A stretch of DNA of 35,959 nucleotides, taken from NCBI GenBank assembly GCA_016926265.1, contig JAFGOW010000183.1:1-35959 (forward strand), read 5' to 3'. Made by a program: the position numbers and the translations under genes. Below, piece after piece: positions 18,732 to 26,400 of this stretch. The DNA is from Deltaproteobacteria bacterium. Lineage in GTDB: Bacteria > Desulfobacterota > Desulfuromonadia > Desulfuromonadales > JAAYDE01. Under the pieces are notes generated by a model. The model saw nothing but the letters and a program-made list of their open reading frames with translations. It had not been told where the DNA came from and did no database searches. How positions within the stretch are numbered: position 1 is the stretch's first letter; the number at the start of each line of letters is the position of its first letter.

Positions 18732-20177
18732 TCACTCCCTCACGAAAACAATGCGCGGAATCCGGGCCGCGCGAACCGTGCCCTCCGCTGTTTGCCACTC
18801 CACCCGCTCCCGCTGCTCCTCGTCCACGGCCGAGCCGGGCCAGTCGCCGGCGACCTGCAGGTAGGCGATCAGCTCGGCCAGGCCGTGACGCAGGGGATGG
18901 CGAGCGATGACCTCGCCGAGGCCGATCCGGGAAGCCGCCTGCAACTCGCGACGAATATAACCGGCCAACTCCTCGCGATCAACCACCACTTGGGCGTAAA
19001 GCGCCGCCGTATCGATTTCGGCCTCCCCGACCTCCGGATCCAGATCGGCGATCAGCGGCTTCAGGGGCGGAGAATACAGGGGGCGTTCAAAGGGGAGCTC
19101 GATGGCGGCGCCGTTTTCGGCCAACGCCATGAAGTTTCCTCCGGGCAGTTCCTCGCGCACCGCCAGGGCGCGGCCCTCGATGTCGCGCAGGATATCCATG
19201 ATGCGGCGGTTTTCCAGCCACGCCTGGTCGTCGAGAAAGCGCCGCAACTGCCGGGAGAGCAGGGCCACGGTGCGCTGGGTGTGCTCGCCCGCTTCCAGCC
19301 AGTCGTAATGAATGCGCTGCAGCCGCGGCTCCGGATGCAGCTCCTGAACCGGCTTCAGATCCAGGATCTGCTCCAGGAGGCGGGTCAGTTCTTCTTGCCG
19401 GGTCGGGGACATGAGGAAATCCCAAAAGGCCCGGAAGCTCGTGCCCTCGTCGGAATCGGCGATGGCGTCCCGCTCCCCCATAATTTCTTCCAGCAGAGCG
19501 CCCTTGCCCCCCTCCCAGAGCGCGATACGCTCCCGCACCCGGCGGTCGAGGGTGCGGAAATTGCTTTCGACCGCGCGGAAATCGCTCAGCAGTTCCCGTG
19601 CCATTTGTAAGAATTGCTGAAAGCGGTCCTTGACCGCGGTTTCGTCCAGGAGCGGGAGATCGCCGTTGCGGATGCGACCGATCTCGGCGTCGATGGCCTC
19701 GCGGCGTTTCTGCAGCTCGGCGATCCGCACCCGGGGGTCGGTCTGGCTCCCTTCGCTCATCTGCCGCAACAGTTCGAACAGGGTCAGCAGCCGCGACTCG
19801 GTCCCCACGAAACGCCGCTCCCCCAGGCTGGCCAGCCAGGTCAGGGCCTTCTCCGTGGCCGGGGTCAGATCGAAATGGGGTTCGTCGGAACCGGCAGGAT
19901 AAAACTTCCGCAACCAGCCCTTGGCATTGTCGGCCCAGTCGTCAAGATAAGAGCGCCCCGAACGCGGGAAGGCCTCGGCCCCGTACTGCTCGCGCAGGGC
20001 GAAGAGCTCATCCTCCAAGGCCTCGGCCAGATCGGCCTGGGACATAATCCGGACATTGGGAGCGATAAAAACCCGGAACAGGAATCCCGCCACCAGCGAG
20101 GCGTGATCGGAGCGCAGCAGTTTCCAGGCGGGATGGTTCTGGCGCAGCAGCTCAAGGGTGGTGAAATCAAGGGGCAT
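18732..20177 (-). CDS. jetA: Wadjet JetA (DUF3375, kleisin-like)
   Basis: LDFTTLELLRQNHPAWKLLRSDHASLVAGFLFRVFI...SYLDDWADNAKGWLRKFY. Confidence 0.95.
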   Translation of the reverse strand: MPLDFTTLELLRQNHPAWKLLRSDHASLVAGFLFRVFIAPNVRIMSQADLAEALEDELFALREQYGAEAFPRSGRSYLDDWADNAKGWLRKFYPAGSDEPHFDLTPATEKALTWLASLGERRFVGTESRLLTLFELLRQMSEGSQTDPRVRIAELQKRREAIDAEIGRIRNGDLPLLDETAVKDRFQQFLQMARELLSDFRAVESNFRTLDRRVRERIALWEGGKGALLEEIMGERDAIADSDEGTSFRAFWDFLMSPTRQEELTRLLEQILDLKPVQELHPEPRLQRIHYDWLEAGEHTQRTVALLSRQLRRFLDDQAWLENRRIMDILRDIEGRALAVREELPGGNFMALAENGAAIELPFERPLYSPPLKPLIADLDPEVGEAEIDTAALYAQVVVDREELAGYIRRELQAASRIGLGEVIARHPLRHGLAELIAYLQVAGDWPGSAVDEEQRERVEWQTAEGTVRAARIPRIVFVRE

Positions 20178-20227
20178 GGGGGGAAAATCCGTTGGGCAAT
20201 TGAACAGTAATCAGAGGGCAAGGCCGG

Positions 20228-20953
20228 TTATCCCTCCTCGCCTTCTTCTTTTTCCCTGGCCACCAGTCCACGCCAAATAAAGATCGTACCTTCATTCAAA
20301 TCCCGCTGATCGTTTTGACTCAGCTCCTTGTTGAGAGCCTTCGCATTGGGAATATCCGCCATGGTCAGGGGGATGGCGGCCCCCGTATGCATCCAGGCCG
20401 TTTTAAAAGGGAAGATCCTGAGCCCGAACAACCCGCTGATGACATCCTGTTTCGATATGCGGCTGTCGAGAACAAAAAATTCCTTTCCCGAAAAGGTGTC
20501 CCAGGCAATGAACCCCCCTGGAGGAACCAACTCCTTGACCATAAAGATGGAAAACATAGCCTGAGCCATGCCTTGCAGAAGCGACCGCTCCATGGACCCC
20601 TCTGGGTAGCGATTGCTATTCAGCATCTGCTGGACAAAATTGATGCCGCGGGGGCGGTGCATATAGGTCGCATAGTCCTGGAACAGCTCCATTCCGTATT
20701 CATCTTCAAATATTATGGCCTTTTTTCCTCCCTGTTTTTTTAGCATTCGAAGCCGCTTGGCGCAGGCCTGATAGGCCTCTTTCCGGATCAGCTTGCCGGT
20801 CTCGGAATTTAAACGTTTCAACAGCTCCAGCATCGCTGGATATTCGGCAAACAGGGCTTCATAATCGGCAGGGATGACGGCCGTATTTCCAAAATCTTTT
20901 TGGGCTTTGCCAACCTGGGTTGCCTCAATATTTAAAGAATCTGGCTTCGACAA
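20228..20953 (-). CDS. Uncharacterised 241-aa protein immediately upstream of jetA
   Basis: TTG start with CCGGAGG RBS; 50-bp gap to jetA, same strand. Confidence 0.75.
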   Translation of the reverse strand: MSKPDSLNIEATQVGKAQKDFGNTAVIPADYEALFAEYPAMLELLKRLNSETGKLIRKEAYQACAKRLRMLKKQGGKKAIIFEDEYGMELFQDYATYMHRPRGINFVQQMLNSNRYPEGSMERSLLQGMAQAMFSIFMVKELVPPGGFIAWDTFSGKEFFVLDSRISKQDVISGLFGLRIFPFKTAWMHTGAAIPLTMADIPNAKALNKELSQNDQRDLNEGTIFIWRGLVAREKEEGEEG

Positions 20954-21069
20954 GGGATCAACCTCCGGTAGTTTTTAAAATCTATCGCTTCATATCAAAC
21001 CAATGATCACTCCACGTCGTAATTTTTCTCGCCTCACCCCAAGCGCTCAAAAATCCGGCGCAGATTACC

Positions 21070-21147
21070 TCCCCCTCCCTGACCCTCCCCCTTCTGGGGA
21101 GGGTAACTATTTTCCTCCCCCCAGCGGGGGGAGGTCAGGAGGGGGGC
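21070..21147. repeat. Compound inverted repeat (two inner hairpins inside an outer stem)
   Basis: CCCCCTCCCTGACC / GGTCAGGAGGGGGG outer arms; inner CTCCCCcttctGGGGAG and CCTCCCCCcagcGGGGGGAGG. Confidence 0.8.
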
Positions 21148-21148
21148 G

Positions 21149-21302
21149 CTACTCCCCGTTGAACATGCGGCGTTTGAAAACCGGATCGAGGGAACGCGCC
21201 TCGGGAATGAAACTGTCGCTGTTGACCAGCACATCCTCGGCCCCTTCGGTCAGCTTTTGCGCCAGGACGAATGCCCGGTCAGCCTCGTTTTGTTTTGTCT
21301 AG
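21149..21302 (-). pseudogene. C-terminal gene remnant (QNEADRAFVLAQKLTEGAEDVLVNSDSFIPEARSLDPVFKRRMFNGE*)
   Basis: Protein-like frame with no start, truncated by an in-frame TAG at the junction near 21300. Confidence 0.45.
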
Positions 21303-21590
21303 AAGTTGCAACAGAAACGCCTGCCCAAGGGGGATGAAAAGAATCAGGAGGAAGAGGAGGGCATCGTCCTGCTCGATATCGTTTCCCAGCCGATGGCCAC
21401 CATGCAGAACACCATCGCCCGTTTGAAACTGGCCACCTACTCCCCGGATGTCGCCATTTCCATTTCCAAAGCCGCCTGCACCTTCCTCGATTTCCACCGC
21501 GCCGACGAAATGATCCGGCTCGGATACCATCAGGCCGGGGTAACCATGGAATCCTTTCTGGCGGAAAGCGGCGGCCAGCCAAATAAAAAT
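21303..21590 (+). pseudogene. C-terminal fragment of patatin-like phospholipase
   Basis: LQQKRLP...LLDIVSQPMATMQNTIARLKLATYSPDVAISISKAACTFLDFHRADEMIRLGYHQAGVTMESFLAESGG closely matches the C-terminus of the intact patatin at 24246-25184; in-frame TAG directly upstream. Confidence 0.85.
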
Positions 21591-21680
21591 CGGACGTTGG
21601 CCTGGACAACCACCTGCTCATCAAACAAGCCAAGCTGTCTGGCGCTCAATCCCTTCCTCCATGGGTGGTCCCGAGCCTTG

Positions 21681-22397
21681 TCACCCGTCGCCTTCCGGCC
21701 CCTCCAGGCTCCCCATTAATCTGCTGAAAAATTCCGGCGCTGGCGCTTCGAAGCTCAGCCGCCTGCCGCTGAAGGGGTGCGGGAAGGAGAGGAAGCGGGC
21801 GTGCAGCGCCATGCGCGGCTCAAGATCATCCTTTTTCCCGTATTTGGTGTCGCCGACAATGGGATGCCCGATCTCGGCCAGATGCACCCGGATCTGGTTT
21901 TTCCTTCCGGTCAGCAGAACCACCTCCAGCAGGGAGAGGTTTCTTTTCACCTTCAGCAGGCAGTAATCGGTCCGGGCCAGGCGACCCTGGCCATCTTCCG
22001 AAGTGGAAAAAACGAAATAGTCCTCGTCCTCGGCCAGACGGGAGGTGATGGTGCCGCTGGGCTCGCAGACGCCGTGGACCACGGCCAGATATTTCTTCTC
22101 GGTCTGGGGCCAGTTCGCCTTGAGGCGGTACATCGCCTCCTCGCTCTTGGCAAAAAGCAGCAGACCGGAGGTGTCCCGGTCCAGCCGATGGACGATGAAG
22201 AGGCGCTTGCGGCTCTTGCCGCAGCCGGCCCGGAAGTATTCGGTCAGAATGGAGTGGACGGTGCGCGATTTCTCGTGCACCGTGGCCACGGTCAGAAGCC
22301 CGGCGGGCTTGTCCACCACCATGAGCTCCCGGTCCTCGTAAAGGATCACCAGGCCGTGGGGAAGGCGCCGGAGGCCCCGGCTGAGCGGTTTTTTCAT
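21681..22397 (-). CDS. RluA family pseudouridine synthase (copy 2)
   Basis: Nearly identical to 10462-11256; start set at MKKPLSRGLRRL, where similarity between copies begins. Confidence 0.93.
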   Translation of the reverse strand: MKKPLSRGLRRLPHGLVILYEDRELMVVDKPAGLLTVATVHEKSRTVHSILTEYFRAGCGKSRKRLFIVHRLDRDTSGLLLFAKSEEAMYRLKANWPQTEKKYLAVVHGVCEPSGTITSRLAEDEDYFVFSTSEDGQGRLARTDYCLLKVKRNLSLLEVVLLTGRKNQIRVHLAEIGHPIVGDTKYGKKDDLEPRMALHARFLSFPHPFSGRRLSFEAPAPEFFSRLMGSLEGPEGDG

Positions 22398-22496
22398 GGC
22401 AAACCGGGATCCACGGATTTCCTGCTTGGGAACATATCCCAAAGAACGTTTGACGCCACGATACGTACCGTCATTAAGCCGCCGCAAAAAGCACCT

Positions 22497-22532
22497 TTGA
22501 CAGGTCTTTTAACAGGTGCTAAATTGGCACCT
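22497..22532 (+). promoter_or_regulatory. Promoter/operator of the Phd-ParE type TA operon
   Basis: TTGACA-17 bp-TAAATT with extended -10 TGc; inverted repeat AGGTGC-N7-GCACCT (22514-22532) overlaps the -10. Confidence 0.75.
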
Positions 22533-22547
22533 ATCCAGGAGGCTCCC

Positions 22548-22817
22548 ATGAATGCCAAATTTTCCGAAGACGTCATACCCCTCACCGAAATGAAAATCAA
22601 CCCCGGCAAGGTGATCCGACAGGTTGCCGACGTCCATCGTCCGGTTCTCCTGACCAGTCGCGGCCGGGGGGTCGCCGTAGTCCTGGCTCTGGAGGATTTT
22701 GAAAAGAACGAGGAAGAGAAAGAGTTCATGCGGGCGGTGGTTGCCGGGTTGAATGATCTCGAAGAAGGCCGGGAACTCAGTCTCGCTGAAGCGAAAGAGC
22801 GCCTCGGGCGGGGATGA
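22548..22817 (+). CDS. Phd/YefM family antitoxin
   Basis: MNAKFSEDVIPLTEMKINPGKVIRQVADVHRPVLLTSRGRGVAVVLALEDFEK. Confidence 0.93.
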   Translation: MNAKFSEDVIPLTEMKINPGKVIRQVADVHRPVLLTSRGRGVAVVLALEDFEKNEEEKEFMRAVVAGLNDLEEGRELSLAEAKERLGRG

Positions 22818-23128
22818 TGGCCGGTCACCTCCCCATCACCCTGGCTGTTTCGGCCTTGAACGACCTCGAAGAGATCAGAAGCCACTACCTGGAAAAACAG
22901 ATCCCGGAAGTTGGCGAGAAACTGACAAGGGATATTTTCAACGCCATGGAGGGACTCGGCCTCTTCTCCGATCAGGGCCGAATCGTCCCGGAATTCGGCC
23001 AGCCCCTGCTCCGCGAACTGATTCATCCCCCCTTCCGTATCGTTTACCGCCGCGACCCCGGACGGATACGGGTTGTGCGTATCTGGCGGAGCGAGCGCCT
23101 GCTCCGGTTTCCGGAGAAGAATCGGTAA
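22814..23128 (+). CDS. parE: RelE/ParE family toxin
   Basis: VSALNDLEEIRSHYLEKQIPEVGEKLTRDIFNAME...ELIHPPFRIVYRRDPGRIRVVRIWRSERLL; ATGA overlap with antitoxin. Confidence 0.93.
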   Translation: MMAGHLPITLAVSALNDLEEIRSHYLEKQIPEVGEKLTRDIFNAMEGLGLFSDQGRIVPEFGQPLLRELIHPPFRIVYRRDPGRIRVVRIWRSERLLRFPEKNR

Positions 23129-23533
23129 CCGACCTTGCGGGCTTCCACCGTCACCGTAGCACTGGAGCCCAATCTCCGGCATTGGGCGCCGCTGGATTCT
23201 ATGACTTTGATAGGCATCCCTCAGCCCCGCAATCACGTTGGCCGCCCTGTCGTTCCCCTTAAGGCGTTCCTCCGGCGTCATATCAAGAAACATGGCGACC
23301 AGTGCATTATCGACGGATTGGTTCTGGTTTTTTCCCCTCGGAGAATTTATTTGAGGCGTCGTCTCAGTTAACGATTCCCCTGAAAAAACCTGAAAAAATG
23401 GCGGCGCCACGTGCGGAGAGTATCAGAAAAGAGTTGCAAAGTCGATGGAACAGCCATTGAGCCTATTCCCGACGTACCGCCGAATGTGATAGGTTTTTAA
23501 ACCGAAACACACCCCTCAATAGATTAAGGAACC

Positions 23534-24256
23534 ATGACCTCTTTCTCATCCGTTCTTTCCCACCCCTGGGACCTCTCTCCCAGGGAGGCCGTCGCCCTCC
23601 AGAAATCCCTGGCCGGGAGGATCATCGAAACAGACGATTTCGGGGAGCTGCGATACGTCGCGGGAATCGACATCGGCTGGAAAAGAGGGGATGAAAAAGC
23701 CAAAGCCGCGGCGGCGGTGCTGACCTATCCGGAGCTGGAGCTGGCCGATTGGGCCGCCGCCGAATGGGAGATCACTTTCCCTTACGTGCCGGGGCTGCTC
23801 TCCTTCCGGGAGGTGCCGGCGGCGCTGGAGGCGCTGGCCAAACTCAAAATCCGCCCCGACCTTCTGCTCTGCGACGGCCAGGGGCGGGCGCACCCGCGCC
23901 GCTTCGGACTGGCCTGCCACATCGGCCTGCTGACCGGCCTCCCCGCCATCGGGGTCGCCAAGTCCAGGCTCTGCGGCCAATTCGGAAACCTTCCGGAGCG
24001 AAAAGGGAGTTCGGCGCCGCTGACGGACCGGGGTGAGATCATCGGGTTGGTGCTGAGAAGCCGCACCGGGGTCAAGCCGCTGTTCGTCTCCGTCGGCCAC
24101 CGGATCGGACTCGCAACGGCCAAAGAGGTGGTGCTGCGGTGTGTGACCCGCTACCGGCTGCCGGAGACCACCCGCTGGGCGCACCGCATCGCCTCCGAGG
24201 GTGTCTGCCCCCAGAATTCCAGCATTTTTTCAAAGGATTCCGCCCATGTCCGCTAA
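23534..24256 (+). CDS. nfi: Endonuclease V
   Basis: LRYVAGIDIGW..YVPGLLSFREVPAALEALAKLKIRPDLLLCDGQGRAHPRRFGLACHIGLLTGLPAIGVAKS. Confidence 0.96.
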   Translation: MTSFSSVLSHPWDLSPREAVALQKSLAGRIIETDDFGELRYVAGIDIGWKRGDEKAKAAAAVLTYPELELADWAAAEWEITFPYVPGLLSFREVPAALEALAKLKIRPDLLLCDGQGRAHPRRFGLACHIGLLTGLPAIGVAKSRLCGQFGNLPERKGSSAPLTDRGEIIGLVLRSRTGVKPLFVSVGHRIGLATAKEVVLRCVTRYRLPETTRWAHRIASEGVCPQNSSIFSKDSAHVR

Positions 24257-25184
24257 AAAGAAGAAAAAAACCACCGTCTCCCTGGTACTCGGCAGCGGCG
24301 GCGCCCGCGGCTACGCCCACATCGGCATCATCCAGTGGCTGACCGAGCACGACTACGACATCCGCTCCATCGCCGGCTGCTCCATGGGCGCTTTGGTCGG
24401 CGGCATCTACGCGGCCGGGGAACTCGATTCCTATTCCCGGTGGGCGCGCGCCCTGGAACGCACGGACGTGCTGATGCTGCTCGATTTCAATCTCGGCGGT
24501 CTCGGTTTTTTCAAGGGGGAAAAGGTCATCGGGGCGCTGAAGAAACTGATCGGAGACCGCAATATCGAGGACCTTCCCATCTCCTTCACGGCGGTGGCCA
24601 CCGACATCCAGACCGAAAAGGAGGTCTGGCTCAGCAAGGGCCCGCTGTTCGACGCCATCCGCGCCTCCATCGCCATCCCCACCTTCTTCACCCCCTTCAA
24701 TTACCAGGGAAAGACCCTCTTCGACGGCGGCCTGCTCAACCCCATCCCCATCGCGCCGACGCTGCGGGACATGACCGACCTCACCATCGCGGTGAATCTG
24801 AGCGCCAAGGGGGAGGTTCCGGCTTTGGAACCGGAGCCGAGACCGGAGCCGCAAAACGCCTGGGAAAAATACCGGGCCGAGATTGTCGGGTTCGTGGAGG
24901 AACTGCAGCAGAAATGGCTCCCCCGGAACTCCCCCGAAGAGCAGGATGAGGAGATCGGCCTGCTCGATATCGTCTCCCAGTCGATGGACACCATGCAGAA
25001 CGCCATCGCCCGCTTCAAGCTCGCCACCTACTCCCCCGATGTCATCATCCCGGTTCCCAAGTGCGCCTGCACCTTCCTCGATTTCCACCGCGCCGACGAG
25101 CTGATCCGGCTCGGATACCATCAGGCCGGGGTGACTATGGAATCCTTTCTGGCGGAAAGCGGCGGCGGTAAATCAAAAAAATAA
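24246..25184 (+). CDS. Patatin-like phospholipase family protein
   Basis: LVLGSGGARGYAHIGII; GCSMGALVGG; LFDGGLLNPIPI (Ser-Asp dyad motifs). Confidence 0.95.
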   Translation: MSAKKKKKTTVSLVLGSGGARGYAHIGIIQWLTEHDYDIRSIAGCSMGALVGGIYAAGELDSYSRWARALERTDVLMLLDFNLGGLGFFKGEKVIGALKKLIGDRNIEDLPISFTAVATDIQTEKEVWLSKGPLFDAIRASIAIPTFFTPFNYQGKTLFDGGLLNPIPIAPTLRDMTDLTIAVNLSAKGEVPALEPEPRPEPQNAWEKYRAEIVGFVEELQQKWLPRNSPEEQDEEIGLLDIVSQSMDTMQNAIARFKLATYSPDVIIPVPKCACTFLDFHRADELIRLGYHQAGVTMESFLAESGGGKSKK

Positions 25185-25230
25185 GGGGCCACGCAGACCC
25201 CCCTGGTTTTCCAGACATTTTTCCGGCCCC

Positions 25231-26022
25231 CTAGCGGCGCCACTCGATCTTGGCGAAAGCGCTGTGGTTGTGGATGCTCTCCTGGTTGACGGCGGTCACC
25301 CGGAACCACGCCACCCGAGGGTCAGCCATCATCTTCTGGGCGACGTTGCGGACAATGTCCTCGACGAAGACCGGATGGTCGTAGGCCCGCTCGGTGAGTT
25401 CCTTCTCGTCGTCGCGCTTGAGCAGGGCGTACACGGGGGCCGAAGCCGAGGCCTCGGCCACTTCGACCAGTTCCTCGATCCAGATCAGCTCCTCCGGTTT
25501 TTCCGCGACCGTACAACTGCGCGCCTCGATGGTGATGTGGCCGCGCTGATTGTGAGCGCCATAGCGGGACAGGGCCTTGCTGCACGGACAGAGGCTGGTC
25601 ACCGGCACCTTGACGCTAAGCACGAAGTCATCCCCCCCCGCCCCCGACTCGCCGACGAAGGCGCATTCGTACTCCATCAGCCCCGGCGCCCGGCTCACCG
25701 GCGCCAGCTTCTCCAGAAAATAGGGGAAGACCACCTCGACATGCGCCCGCTCGGCGTCGAGACGCTCCTGGAGGTCATGGAGGATATGGAGCACCGTCCA
25801 CATCGTTACCTCGCCGCGATGGGAATTGAGCACCTCGATGAAGCGGCTCATGTGGGTCCCCTTGAAGTGGTGGGGGAGATTGACGGTCATCGTGATGTTG
25901 GCCACCGTGTCCTGGCGGCCGCGGTGACGGTCGAGGACTGTGATCGGGTAGCGGAGATCGCTGACGCCGACCTGGTCCACGGGGATGTTGCGATTGTCGG
26001 GGCGGTTCTGGACATCGACCAT
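25231..26022 (-). CDS. folE2: GTP cyclohydrolase FolE2
   Basis: DVQNRPDNRNIPVDQVGVSDLRYPI; FKGTHMSRFIEVL; VPVTSLCPCSKALSRYGAHNQRGHI. Confidence 0.96.
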   Translation of the reverse strand: MVDVQNRPDNRNIPVDQVGVSDLRYPITVLDRHRGRQDTVANITMTVNLPHHFKGTHMSRFIEVLNSHRGEVTMWTVLHILHDLQERLDAERAHVEVVFPYFLEKLAPVSRAPGLMEYECAFVGESGAGGDDFVLSVKVPVTSLCPCSKALSRYGAHNQRGHITIEARSCTVAEKPEELIWIEELVEVAEASASAPVYALLKRDDEKELTERAYDHPVFVEDIVRNVAQKMMADPRVAWFRVTAVNQESIHNHSAFAKIEWRR

Positions 26023-26078
26023 AAAGCTGTTTCCTTTAAAGCGTCCTTTCCCAGACGGGAGGATCGCCGGTTTGCGGG

Positions 26079-26094
26079 TGTTATCTTGATAACA
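26079..26094. promoter_or_regulatory. Perfect palindrome TGTTATC-TT-GATAACA upstream of folE2
   Basis: Direct reading; 57 bp upstream of the folE2 start. Confidence 0.65.
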
Positions 26095-26400
26095 TGCCGG
26101 ATAAAGAGGAATCCAGCCAAAAAAAGTTCCTGACGAAGCCGCACAACGTCAGCCGACTGCTCCGCCAGGAAAAAGAAACCCGGGGGCCATCCGCTCAAAC
26201 CCGACTTCAAGGCTCCTCGAGGGCTTTTTTCCTTGAAAAAATGGTTATTTTTTCATCCCCTTCTTCCCTCTGCCAGGCTTTTGTACCAAACCGGCGACAA
26301 TTTCCCTTGCCTTGGCTTGCAATCTGCACTAAACAATATTTTTAATCGACTTTAATTTTTCATTGATTTTACCGGTTCTCAGGATTTGCGCTTCGTCCCC

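Noticed and set aside
21777-22547. N-terminal extension of the Phd antitoxin ORF (346 aa)
   Set aside because: The extension runs antisense through RluA copy 2; the true start is ATG 22548 downstream of a promoter
24072-25121. 349-aa minus-strand ORF opposite endonuclease V/patatin
   Set aside because: Antisense shadow of the patatin gene; the similar antisense ORF at 21279-21530 only mirrors the patatin duplication
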